Assembly (NCBI GenBank): GCA_021372945.1
Contig: JAJFTK010000114.1
Span: 1-64,000, forward strand
Reading direction: 5' to 3'
From: Planctomycetaceae bacterium
Lineage (GTDB): Bacteria > Planctomycetota > Phycisphaerae > Sedimentisphaerales > Anaerohalosphaeraceae
DNA: 64,000 nucleotides
The stretch's first letter is position 1. Each line of letters starts with the position of its first letter. Of this stretch, positions 8,696 through 16,833 are shown piece by piece. A model generated the notes under the pieces. The model was not told the origin of the DNA, ran no database searches, and saw nothing but the letters and a program-made list of their open reading frames with translations. The translations under genes were made by a program, and so were the position numbers.

Positions 8696-10183
8696 TTATT
8701 CCTTATTCTGCTTGAGGCTGATGGTCACATACTGACTGGCCTGGCCGGTACTGACCAGCAGCAGGATCGAGTCGGCGCCCTTGGCTTTGTCGAGGGCCCG
8801 GATAAATTCTCGCGTATTCTTGACGGGCGTTCGATCCACTTCCGTGATGAGCATTCCGGGTTCCAAACCGGCCTGGGCGGCTAATGATCCCGGCTGCACC
8901 TGTGTGATCATGACAGCGCTTGGCCCTTGATAGTCTAACTGCTGCGCCATTTCGGGCGAAAGGTTCTGGACGGCCAGCCCCAGGTTGCGGCTGAGGCCCG
9001 GCTCCTCTTCCGTTTGGCGACCGCGCGCCGCGGCCAGGTTGGATGGGCGTTTGCCTACCGCCACGGTGACCGTTTTCTCCTGACCGTTTCGCAATACTTC
9101 GAGTTTCACGTTTGTCCCTGGTTTATAGAGGGCCACTTTATTGCGCAGCTCATCGGCCGAAGCGACCTTGCGGCCTTCGATGGAAACGATGATGTCGCCT
9201 TTCTGAATACCGGCCTTTTGCGCGGCGGAACCTTCGGTGACATCGGGAATGAGGACTCCCTTGGTTTTAGGATCGACGCCAAAGGACTTGGCCAGTGAAG
9301 GCGTGAGGTTTTGTATGGAGACGCCTAGATAGCCGCGCACCACTTCTCCTTCTTTGAGAAGCTGGTCATAGATGTACTTGACCATGTTGGAGGGGATCGC
9401 CAGGCCGATGCCGAGATTTCCGCCGGAGCGGCTGATGATGGCGGTATTCATGCCGATCACCTGGGCGTCCAGATTGACCAGCGGACCGCCGGAATTGCCG
9501 GGGTTGATGGCGGCGTCGGTCTGCAGAAAATCCTCGTAGGCGGCAATGCCTACGCCGGTCCTGCCCTTGGCGCTGACAATGCCGGCGGTCACGCTGTGGC
9601 TGAGACCGAATGGGTTGCCGACGGCCAACACCCATTCGCCGACTTCCACCTTGTCGGAATCCGCCAATTCGAGCGTGGGCAGATTCTTGGCGTCGATCTT
9701 GATCAGGGCGATATCCGTTTCCGGATCGATGCCGATAACCGAAGCGTCCATCGTTTGATCGTCAGTCAACTGAACCGTTATGGATTCGGCATTGTTGACC
9801 ACGTGCACATTGGTAATAATGTAGCCGTCAGGGTTAATGATAAAACCCGAGCCCTGCGCAAGCTGATACCGGTCGGGCTGCTGGGGGGTATTATCGTCCG
9901 GCGGGGTCTGCCGGAAAAACCAGTCAAACAAGTTGTCGCCTGGATTTTGAAACGGCCATTGCGGAACTGCCTGGGCGCCGGCTTCCATTTTTAACTCGGA
10001 TTGAATGCCGACGACAGCGCCTTCGGTACGCTGGGCAATACTGGCAAAGGCCCGCCCTGTTTTGCGCAGGGTCTCGACACTATTCTCGTCTTGGGCAAAT
10101 AGAGGCGATAAGACGAACAGCGCGATCAGGAGGTTTGCTTTAAACAAACGAAGCGGTTGACGTTTTACAGGATGCGCATTCAT
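8696..10183 (-). CDS. degP: HtrA/DegP-type periplasmic serine protease
   Basis: This is a periplasmic quality-control protease and chaperone of the S1C family, 495 residues. The start at 10183 is supported by AAAGGAGC eight bases upstream and by a signal peptide ending near LSPLFAQ. The trypsin-like domain shows the triad as TNVHVVNNAE (His), TDIALIKI (Asp) and NPGNSGGPL (Ser). Two PDZ domains follow: the first opens with GYLGVSIQNLTPSLA and the second with GLAVQNLSPEMA. A second PDZ with the conserved LITEVDR segment is typical of DegP/DegQ. It lies on the same strand as the glycosidase gene 90 bases downstream but may be a separate unit. Confidence 0.95.
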   Translation of the reverse strand: MNAHPVKRQPLRLFKANLLIALFVLSPLFAQDENSVETLRKTGRAFASIAQRTEGAVVGIQSELKMEAGAQAVPQWPFQNPGDNLFDWFFRQTPPDDNTPQQPDRYQLAQGSGFIINPDGYIITNVHVVNNAESITVQLTDDQTMDASVIGIDPETDIALIKIDAKNLPTLELADSDKVEVGEWVLAVGNPFGLSHSVTAGIVSAKGRTGVGIAAYEDFLQTDAAINPGNSGGPLVNLDAQVIGMNTAIISRSGGNLGIGLAIPSNMVKYIYDQLLKEGEVVRGYLGVSIQNLTPSLAKSFGVDPKTKGVLIPDVTEGSAAQKAGIQKGDIIVSIEGRKVASADELRNKVALYKPGTNVKLEVLRNGQEKTVTVAVGKRPSNLAAARGRQTEEEPGLSRNLGLAVQNLSPEMAQQLDYQGPSAVMITQVQPGSLAAQAGLEPGMLITEVDRTPVKNTREFIRALDKAKGADSILLLVSTGQASQYVTISLKQNKE

Positions 10184-10264
10184 AATCAGCTCCTTTCTGC
10201 GGCATCGTGCCAAATAACTATAGCTTTATTGTGGATACAAACGGCCAAAAAACCAAACAAGGAA

Positions 10265-10288
10265 ATTCCTTAATTCCATCTAAGGAAT
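10265..10288. promoter_or_regulatory. Perfect inverted repeat in the degP/kinase divergent gap
   Basis: ATTCCTTA and TAAGGAAT form perfect 8-base arms around an 8-base spacer in the 253-base gap between the divergent protease and histidine kinase genes. The position, 82 bases before the protease start and about 150 bases before the kinase start, suits an operator for either gene. There is no T-tract to suggest a terminator. The binding protein is unknown. Confidence 0.35.
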
Positions 10289-10436
10289 GGCCCTAATTGC
10301 ACGGTTTGGCATTTAAAGGTATTGAATTACATGGAAAAAGAGATTAGTATGAGCGATGTAAGGTAATCGCCGGACAGGTACGCAAATGAACTATTGCAGG
10401 TCAGTTGAGGGCGAATGGAGGCGCAGAAGATAATCC

Positions 10437-12371
10437 ATGACTGAGAAGGTAATACGTAAACCGCCGCCCAAAAGCAAGCCTGCGGATGAGGGCTATCCTA
10501 AGCTGGGCCGCGAAATGCCTCTGTCGGAACGCTTAAGTGATTTGCGCAGCAAAGCCCAGCAGAGCGAGCCAAATTCGGATCGAAGCCTGGAGACCCAGTT
10601 GCAGAGTTTTCGCGATCTGATTGATCAAATGCCGCTGCTGCTCTGTGTTCGCGACGCAAACGGACCGATCCTTATTAACCGCACGTTCGAACAGCTTACG
10701 GGATACGGACTGCCGGAAGTGCCGGTCAATGGTCTTTCAGGCTTGTGTATTTCCGCACGCGATGAAGCTGGGGCGCAAGCGGATGACAAATGGCGGATTG
10801 TGACGGTGCAGACCAAACACAATGCCACCATGGATATCGCGAGTACGGCATGGAGGCTAACTGATGGGCTCATCGCGGAAATCGGATTGGATGCCCGTAA
10901 CCACATCAAAGCGCAAACAGAATTGAAGGAATACGCGGCGCGATTGAAGGATCAAACCGAACTGATCGACCTTTCCCATGATTCGATCATTATTCACGAC
11001 CTGGACGGCAAGGTCACTTTCTGGAACCAGGGATCGGAACAGTTGTACGGCTGGAAGCGTCAGGAGATCATCGGCAAGATCATTCACCAGGTGCTGCATA
11101 CGGAATTCTGCGAACCGCTTGGACGCATCATCGCGGCGGTCTCCAGCAGCGGCAAGTGGGAAGGCGAACTGATCAACACGGCCAAGGACGGCAAGGTGCT
11201 GACGCTGGAAAGCCGGTGGGCGCTGCGCAAAGGCAGTGACGGCAAACCGATCGCCATCCTCGAGATCGACCGGGATATTTCGCGGCGGAAAGAAAATGAG
11301 CAGATCGCCCGCGAAGCGCTGGAATACGCCGAGAGCATTATCGAAACCGTGTCGGAGGCGCTTGTGGTCTTGACGCCGGAACTGAAGGTGGCGTCGGCCA
11401 ACGAACGGTTTTACCGCATGTTCGGCTTCACCCCGGAGGACATCCTGAACCGGCCGCTGCACCGTCTTGGAAATTTCCAGTGGGACATCCCGGAGCTGCG
11501 TCAATTGCTGTCGGAGATCCTGCCGCGCCATTCGAGCATCGAAGAGTATGTGATGGAGTACCAGTCTTTTTATACCGGGCGCAAAACGCTGCACCTGAAT
11601 GCCCGCCAGATCTCGCCGCAGCATCGAAACACACGACTGATCCTGCTGGCAATCCAGGATATCACGGCGCGCCGGCGGCAGGAAGAAATGCTCAAGGAGA
11701 TGACCGAGCAGCTGTTGCTCTCCGAGGAAGAGCAGCGTCAGCAGATCGCGACGAGCCTGCATGACACGATCGGCCAGGTGCTGGCTTGCTGCAAGCGCGA
11801 CCTGAGAGCGATGGAACAGAACACAGACGGCACATTTCGAGACGCCCTGCATAAGGTCGTCAATTCGATTAACGAGGCGATCGAACAGAGCCGAAAATTG
11901 ACGGTGGACCTGAGTTCGCCGACCTTGCACACGTTTGGCCTGGAGGCAGGAATCGAGGAGATGACCGAGCGCTTCACGGAGATGTACGGCCTTCGGTGCA
12001 AGTTCCTCTGTTCGGAGGAGCCCAAGCCGCTGGAGAAGAAGGTTCAGCTCTTGTTATATCGCTCGGTCCGCGAGCTGCTGCTGAACGCGGCCAAACACGC
12101 CTCGGCGGAGAAGGTAACGGTCCAGATCGGCCGCTGGAAAGACGCGATCCGCATCACGGTAGAAGACGATGGGTGCGGTTTCGACACGGCCTGCCTGTAC
12201 GACCCGGCCATGATCGAAAAAGGCGTCGGATTATACAGCATCAGTCAACGGTTGAAAAATATCGGCGGAACATTTAGCATACAGTCAAAAATAGGCAGTG
12301 GAACCACTATTCTTTTAGACGCCCCTCTGCACGCGGAAGGGAGACAAGGAGATACAACTCATGACTATTAA
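10437..12371 (+). CDS. PAS-domain sensor histidine kinase, NarL/HisKA_3 type
   Basis: This is a cytoplasmic sensor kinase of 644 residues with no membrane segment. Three PAS units can be followed: residues about 55-155 (opening FRDLIDQMPLLLCV), about 165-280 (LIDLSHDSIIIHD, with a PAC-like DRDISRRKENEQ end) and about 295-415 (ESIIETVSEALVVL). The HisKA_3 dimerisation helix contains QIATSLHDTIGQ with the phosphorylated His. The ATPase domain shows RELLLNAAKHAS (N box), DDGCGFD (G1) and GVGLYSISQRL (G2). It overlaps the response-regulator gene by 11 bases, so the two form a pair. The signal is unknown; soluble PAS arrays often read redox state or bound cofactors. Confidence 0.95.
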   Translation: MTEKVIRKPPPKSKPADEGYPKLGREMPLSERLSDLRSKAQQSEPNSDRSLETQLQSFRDLIDQMPLLLCVRDANGPILINRTFEQLTGYGLPEVPVNGLSGLCISARDEAGAQADDKWRIVTVQTKHNATMDIASTAWRLTDGLIAEIGLDARNHIKAQTELKEYAARLKDQTELIDLSHDSIIIHDLDGKVTFWNQGSEQLYGWKRQEIIGKIIHQVLHTEFCEPLGRIIAAVSSSGKWEGELINTAKDGKVLTLESRWALRKGSDGKPIAILEIDRDISRRKENEQIAREALEYAESIIETVSEALVVLTPELKVASANERFYRMFGFTPEDILNRPLHRLGNFQWDIPELRQLLSEILPRHSSIEEYVMEYQSFYTGRKTLHLNARQISPQHRNTRLILLAIQDITARRRQEEMLKEMTEQLLLSEEEQRQQIATSLHDTIGQVLACCKRDLRAMEQNTDGTFRDALHKVVNSINEAIEQSRKLTVDLSSPTLHTFGLEAGIEEMTERFTEMYGLRCKFLCSEEPKPLEKKVQLLLYRSVRELLLNAAKHASAEKVTVQIGRWKDAIRITVEDDGCGFDTACLYDPAMIEKGVGLYSISQRLKNIGGTFSIQSKIGSGTTILLDAPLHAEGRQGDTTHDY

Positions 12372-13014
12372 AATCGTACTCGCGGATGACCATACCATCG
12401 TGCGTCACGCGCTATGTGAATCCATCCAGTCCCAGTCGGATATGGAGGTGATCGGACAGGCCCATGACGGCCTCAGCGCGATCCAGCTCATTCGTCAACT
12501 GCTCCCGGACGTGGTGGTGATGGATATCAGCATGCCGAACCTGAACGGGATCGAAGCGACGCGGGAGATCATTCACGATTTCCCGGATATGAAGAGCATC
12601 GCCCTGTCGATGCATTCGGCCAAGAAGTTCGTGGCCGAGATGTTCCGCGCAGGGGCCAAGGGCTACCTGCTCAAGGATTGCGATATGGATGAGCTGGCCG
12701 AGGCGATCCGCGTGGTCTGCTCGGGCAACGTATATCTGAGCCCGTCGGTGACGGGGGCGGTGGTGGAAAGCTCTATCAAGGCAGCCCCGCAGCAGGAACC
12801 GTCGGCGTTTCACGCGCTGACCCGCAGAGAACGCGAGGTGCTGCAACTGATGGCGGAGGGAAAGACCACCAAGCAAATCGGCATCAGTCTTCACATCAGT
12901 CCCAAGACGGTCGAAGCGCACCGCCTGCGTGTCATGGACAAACTGGACATCGACAATATCGCCCAACTGACAAAATACGCGATCCAGGAAGGGTTGACCT
13001 CGCCGGAGCCTTAA
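12361..13014 (+). CDS. NarL/LuxR-family response regulator
   Basis: A 217-residue transcription factor. The receiver domain (residues 1-120) has the acidic pair DD at 9-10, the phosphoacceptor Asp55 in VVVMDISMPN, and the conserved Lys in GYLLKDCD. The C-terminal LuxR-type helix-turn-helix is LTRREREVLQLMAEG followed by SPKTVEAHR. The start overlaps the kinase stop by 11 bases and has its own AAGGAGAT site, indicating translational coupling. Targets are not visible in the sequence; the next plus-strand genes encode glycogen-type enzymes, but a terminator-like structure separates them. Confidence 0.96.
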   Translation: MTIKIVLADDHTIVRHALCESIQSQSDMEVIGQAHDGLSAIQLIRQLLPDVVVMDISMPNLNGIEATREIIHDFPDMKSIALSMHSAKKFVAEMFRAGAKGYLLKDCDMDELAEAIRVVCSGNVYLSPSVTGAVVESSIKAAPQQEPSAFHALTRREREVLQLMAEGKTTKQIGISLHISPKTVEAHRLRVMDKLDIDNIAQLTKYAIQEGLTSPEP

Positions 13015-13025
13015 CGGTCCGTCAG

Positions 13026-13095
13026 GCAGGTTAAGTAAAGCCCAAAATAATTAGTCTCATAACGCCGTCGGTTCTTGACCTGCGGCCTTTTTTTT
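13026..13095 (+). terminator. Terminator candidate after the two-component pair
   Basis: GCAGGTTAAG (13026-13035) can pair with CTTGACCTGC (13074-13083), allowing one G-U pair, across a loop of 38 bases. After four more bases (GGCC) comes a run of eight T (13088-13095). The long loop makes it less typical than a compact intrinsic terminator, but its place directly after the response-regulator stop supports the call. Confidence 0.55.
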
Positions 13096-13414
13096 AAATA
13101 TCTCCACCGGCGCAAGAATTTTTTTTCTGCACGGGTGAGAGATATGCACGCCCAAATTAAGCATTCAGCCTATTTATCTTTTTTTTCAAGCCCTATATCT
13201 TCAGAGTTGACCGCTGTTTGTTGAAACAGTTATGGAAGTCCCAGTGAGGGGACTTATGTCTCTCCTTACACTGCCGCAGAATCGTTGATTTTTTAAAGAG
13301 GAGAACAGAATTGGATTATCGAGGCCACGTACTCCGTACTCCATGCAGCCGGTTCAGGACCAATGGACTGTACGGTTTGAATAAAATCAACAGCTTAGAC
13401 AGAGGCAACTTTTT
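13096..13414 (+). other. Long leader with two tandem hairpins before the GT4 gene
   Basis: No gene is seen here. Two small hairpins sit in tandem: CTGTTT/AAACAG around GTTG (about 13213-13228) and AAGTCCC/GGGACTT around AGTGAG (13236-13255). A further 160 bases separate them from the glycosyltransferase start. They could belong to a structured mRNA leader or a small RNA. No known riboswitch consensus was recognised, and the GT4 gene itself has only a weak AGAGG site. Confidence 0.35.
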
Positions 13415-14701
13415 ATGAGCCGGCCAATCAGGACACTCATGCTCGGATGGGAATTTCCGCCGCAAATCAGCGGCGGCTTGGGAACAGCGTGCTATGGTCT
13501 GACCAAGGCCATGGATCGGCTGGGAATGGAGGTCGTCTTTATGCTGCCGCAATCAAGCCCGCTGCGGTTCGGTCATTCGGGGCCCGAGTGGTCGATGAAG
13601 GACCTCGAGCACCAGGCGGAAGCGTTCGAGCATGTGCGTTTTCTGCGTGTTGCAGCGAACCTTCGGCCATACTTGTCGGCGCCGACCCAGCGCAGCGTAA
13701 AAGGCGAAAGCGGCACGTTAATGATGACCGAGTCCGGACCCGAACATACGGAATCCGGTTCCCTGATGGGCGGTTATCCATCGGATCTTTTTCGGTCGGT
13801 TCAGGATTACGCTCGGAAGGCGTCATGCCTGGCCCGGAAAGAACGATTTGACGTTATTCATGCGCATGACTGGATGACGTACCCGGCGGCCCTTGCGGCG
13901 GCTCGCGCCAGCGGCAAGCCGGTTGTGGTGCATGTCCATTCAACCGAATTCGATCGGAGCGGCGAGCATGTCAATGACGATATTTGCCGGGTTGAATACA
14001 CGGGAATACGCCGGGCGCAGAAAGTGATCGCGGTGAGCCATTACACCAAGCGAAAAATCTGCGATCACTACCGGATCCCGGCGGAAAAGATCGAAGTGGT
14101 ATATAACGGGGTCGAGCAGGATTTCAGCCATCCCGTGAAGGCCCCTGCTCGCCGTTACGCCGATCAGCAATACGTGCTGTTCCTGGGGCGCATCACAATG
14201 CAGAAAGGTCCGGAATACTTTCTGCACGCGGCCCGCATGGTCATTGATAAGCGCGACGATATCCGCTTCATCATGGCCGGGGCAGGCGATATGCTTCATC
14301 GCATGGTGGAGCTTGCGGCCCGGCTCAGGATCGGCTCCAAGGTGCTGTTCACGAAATTTTTGCATGGCCCCGACGTGGAACGTGCTTACCGGCTGGCCGA
14401 TCTTTACGTGATGCCTTCCGTATCGGAACCTTTCGGCATCGCGCCGCTTGAGGCCATTCGGTGCAATGTGCCCGTCCTGATCAGCAGGCAAAGCGGGGTC
14501 TCTGAGGTATTGAAACACGCCATCAAGGTGGATTTCTGGGACATTCATCAAATCGCCAACAAGATCGTTAATATCCTGAGCCGTCCCGCCATGAGCGATA
14601 TGCTTAAACGGGAAGGCCGGATCGAGATGACAAAATTGCGCTGGGAGACTTCGGCCAGGCACATCGGAGAGCTTTACAAACGGATGATGATCGAATCTTA
14701 A
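13415..14701 (+). CDS. Glycogen-synthase-like GT4 glycosyltransferase
   Basis: A GT-B glycosyltransferase of 428 residues. The N-terminal WEFPPQISGGLGTACYGL carries a Gly-Gly-Leu segment like the donor-phosphate loop of glycogen and starch synthases. The C-terminal half has FLGRITMQKGPEYF at about residue 265 and SEPFGIAPLEAI near 345, where GT4 and GT5 place the E-x7-E catalytic motif. The neighbour 12 bases downstream is a GH57 amylase, a pairing seen in alpha-glucan (glycogen) synthesis clusters. I infer a nucleotide-glucose-dependent alpha-glucan synthase or branching-associated transferase; a GT4 acting on another glycan cannot be excluded. Confidence 0.88.
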   Translation: MSRPIRTLMLGWEFPPQISGGLGTACYGLTKAMDRLGMEVVFMLPQSSPLRFGHSGPEWSMKDLEHQAEAFEHVRFLRVAANLRPYLSAPTQRSVKGESGTLMMTESGPEHTESGSLMGGYPSDLFRSVQDYARKASCLARKERFDVIHAHDWMTYPAALAAARASGKPVVVHVHSTEFDRSGEHVNDDICRVEYTGIRRAQKVIAVSHYTKRKICDHYRIPAEKIEVVYNGVEQDFSHPVKAPARRYADQQYVLFLGRITMQKGPEYFLHAARMVIDKRDDIRFIMAGAGDMLHRMVELAARLRIGSKVLFTKFLHGPDVERAYRLADLYVMPSVSEPFGIAPLEAIRCNVPVLISRQSGVSEVLKHAIKVDFWDIHQIANKIVNILSRPAMSDMLKREGRIEMTKLRWETSARHIGELYKRMMIES

Positions 14702-14713
14702 AGGACTTGTCTC

Positions 14714-15928
14714 ATGGCCGCCATTTGTTTTTATTTCCAGGTTCACCAGCCGTATCGACTCAGACCGTTCACGATCTTTGACACGGACAGCAACTATTTC
14801 GACGAAATGCAGAATATGCAGGTCTGCCGGAAAGTGGCTGATAAATGCTACCTTCCGGCGAATCGTCTGCTATTGGAAATGATCGCCCGGCATCGCGGCA
14901 AATTCCGTGTTTCGTACAGTATTACGGGCATCATGCTGGAGCAACTGGAGAAATACGCGCCCGAGGCCCTGGCGAGCTTCCAGGAACTGGCGGATACCGG
15001 GTGCGTGGAATTCCTGGCGGAAACCTACCATCACAGCCTGAGTTTTCTTTTCTCCAAGACCGAATTCATTGACCAGGTCAAGATGCACATGGAAGCGGTT
15101 AAACGGTACTTTGGCCAGACGCCGCGCGTTTTTCGAAATACCGAACTGATCTACAGCAACGAAGTGCCGGAGGCGGTCAAACGGGTCGGACAATTCGACG
15201 CCATCCTGGCGGAGGGGGCCGATCATATTCTAGGGTATCGCAGTCCTAATTTCATGTACCGTTCGCCGGGACCGGACGGGACCAAACTGCTCTTGAAGAA
15301 TTACCGGCTCAGCGATGATATCGCCTTCCGGTTTTCCAATCGGTACTGGAGCGAGTGGCCGCTGAAAGCGGACAAGTTCGCAAGCTGGGTGAACGCCGTG
15401 AATGGCAACGGAACCATCGTGAACCTGTTCATGGATTACGAGACATTCGGCGAACACCAGTGGGACCATACGGGCATTTTTCATTTTTTAAAGGAACTGC
15501 CGGAAGAGCTGCTGCGCCACCCGGACAATCGCTTTTTGACGTGCCGGGAAGCTGCCGAGGCATTTGACTCGGTGGACGTCATTGAGGTGCCCCACCTGAC
15601 AAGCTGGGCCGACAGCGAGCGTGACGTTTCGGCCTGGATGGGCAACCCGATGCAGGAAAATGCTCTACATGAGTTGTACCAGCTCGAGCCTTTCGTGCGC
15701 CAGACCGGTGACAAGGACCTGCTCAATGACTGGAGACGCCTGCAGATCTCCGACCATTTTTATTATATGTGCACGAAGCATTTTTCGGATGGAGACGTTC
15801 ACAAGTATTTCAATCCTTATGAGTCTCCTTATGATTCTTATATCAATTTCATGAATGTGCTGGACCATCTGAATTCGCGGTGCGTATCGGTCTGCCAGCG
15901 CAAGGAGCACGCCCCGGCGAGAGTCTGA
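14714..15928 (+). CDS. GH57 family alpha-amylase / glucanotransferase
   Basis: A cytoplasmic alpha-glucan-active enzyme of 404 residues, without a signal peptide. GH57 conserved regions appear in order: HQPYRLRPF near the N-terminus (region 1), ETYHHSLSFL near residue 105 (region 2), FRNTELIYSN near 140 (region 3, before the nucleophile region), and LFMDYETFGEHQW near 240, which contains the Asp of region 4. The length is that of the short amylase-type GH57 rather than the 600-residue branching enzymes. AAAGGA precedes the start. It follows the GT4 gene by 12 bases and is probably cotranscribed, which suggests glycogen synthesis or remodelling. Confidence 0.92.
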   Translation: MAAICFYFQVHQPYRLRPFTIFDTDSNYFDEMQNMQVCRKVADKCYLPANRLLLEMIARHRGKFRVSYSITGIMLEQLEKYAPEALASFQELADTGCVEFLAETYHHSLSFLFSKTEFIDQVKMHMEAVKRYFGQTPRVFRNTELIYSNEVPEAVKRVGQFDAILAEGADHILGYRSPNFMYRSPGPDGTKLLLKNYRLSDDIAFRFSNRYWSEWPLKADKFASWVNAVNGNGTIVNLFMDYETFGEHQWDHTGIFHFLKELPEELLRHPDNRFLTCREAAEAFDSVDVIEVPHLTSWADSERDVSAWMGNPMQENALHELYQLEPFVRQTGDKDLLNDWRRLQISDHFYYMCTKHFSDGDVHKYFNPYESPYDSYINFMNVLDHLNSRCVSVCQRKEHAPARV

Positions 15929-16110
15929 ATCTCTACCCCGCACAGCCCAGAATCCTGCAAAAGCTCAGCCCTAGACGAATAGTTCAGTGATTTTCAAAGA
16001 ACTATTGAGAAATGCCCCTATTTCTCAACCGGCTAAGAGTGTTTATACTCGGTAAACTGCTGTATCGCGCCGCAGGCGCGGATCGAACAACCAAAAGGAA
16101 AGGGATCTTT
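15929..16110 (+). other. Gap with two hairpins before the ferredoxin gene
   Basis: The gap holds AATAGTTC/GAACTATT (15978-15985 and 15999-16006, 13-base loop) and CGCGCC/GGCGCG (16066-16071 and 16075-16080, 3-base loop). Neither is followed by a T-run. The second lies only about 15 bases before the ferredoxin ribosome-binding site and might shape the leader or stabilise the 5' end of the transcript. No gene is seen. Confidence 0.35.
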
Positions 16111-16299
16111 ATGAAGGCAAAGGTGGATGAGAGTTTATGCTGCGGCTGCGGCCCGTGCGAAGAGATTTGCCCCAAGGTTTTCAAGATCATTAATGGGATC
16201 TCGATCCCGCAGGTGGACGTGGTGCCGCCGGAACTGGAGGAGAGCTGCCGCGAAGCAATGGAAAACTGCCCCACCAACGCCATCTCGCTGGAGGAGTAA
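16111..16299 (+). CDS. Single-cluster [4Fe-4S] ferredoxin
   Basis: A small soluble electron carrier of 62 residues. The cysteine pattern CGCGPCEEICP preceded by another Cys, plus the remote NCPTNAI near the C-terminus, matches one-cluster ferredoxins of the Thermotoga/Desulfovibrio type. In that type three Cys of the first motif and the remote Cys bind one [4Fe-4S] cluster. The start at 16111 has AAGGAAAGG upstream; an earlier in-frame ATG at 16012 would add an unsupported extension. It heads a co-directional run of six genes. A ferredoxin could serve the hydrogenase elsewhere in the window, but no direct link is visible. Confidence 0.93.
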   Translation: MKAKVDESLCCGCGPCEEICPKVFKIINGISIPQVDVVPPELEESCREAMENCPTNAISLEE

Positions 16300-16359
16300 A
16301 GGGCAGGCTGTAATTTGACCAGGCATTTATATGATCGTTATGCAAGGAGCTTAGCCATT

Positions 16360-16782
16360 ATGACAATCACCGGACTGAGAACATTGGATCATTCGCTGTC
16401 GGTTACGCAGGAATGGCTAAAGGATGTAGCCGAGGAAATGGGCTTGATCGATCAGCAGGAAGCATTCGTCGCGACGCGCGCGGTTCTGCATACGCTGCGG
16501 GACCGTCTCACGGTCGATGAAGCGGCTCATTTTGCCGCTCAACTGCCGATACTTTTGCAGGGCGTTTATTATCATGACTGGACGCCGCGCGGCAAACCCG
16601 TAAAGATGCGGAGCAAAGAGGAATTCTACGCGGCGGTTGAAGAAAAGCTGATGAGCCAGTATTCGCCGATCGAGGCAACACGCGCGGTTCTGAACGTGAT
16701 CCAAAGCAGAATGCCGTGTGGGCAGATCGATTCGATCAAGAATATACTGCCTGAGGAATTGAGGGATTTGTGGCCGGCGTGA
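16360..16782 (+). CDS. DUF2267-domain protein
   Basis: A 140-residue soluble protein matching the DUF2267 pattern: a helix around QEWLKDVAEEMG, then ATRAVLHTLRDRLTVDEAAHFAAQLP, then LLQGVYYHDW, and a repeat-like second half with ATRAVLNVI. The start at 16360 is chosen because AAGGAGC lies ten bases upstream; an in-frame start at 16315 lacks such a site. Its function is not established. It sits 60 bases after the ferredoxin and about 50 bases before the hydrolase-like fusion, so it is probably in the same transcript. Confidence 0.85.
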   Translation: MTITGLRTLDHSLSVTQEWLKDVAEEMGLIDQQEAFVATRAVLHTLRDRLTVDEAAHFAAQLPILLQGVYYHDWTPRGKPVKMRSKEEFYAAVEEKLMSQYSPIEATRAVLNVIQSRMPCGQIDSIKNILPEELRDLWPA

Positions 16783-16833
16783 TCGCGCCGCACGGTGAGC
16801 AACCTGGGACAGGCATTCTCCGAGAGAACAACG

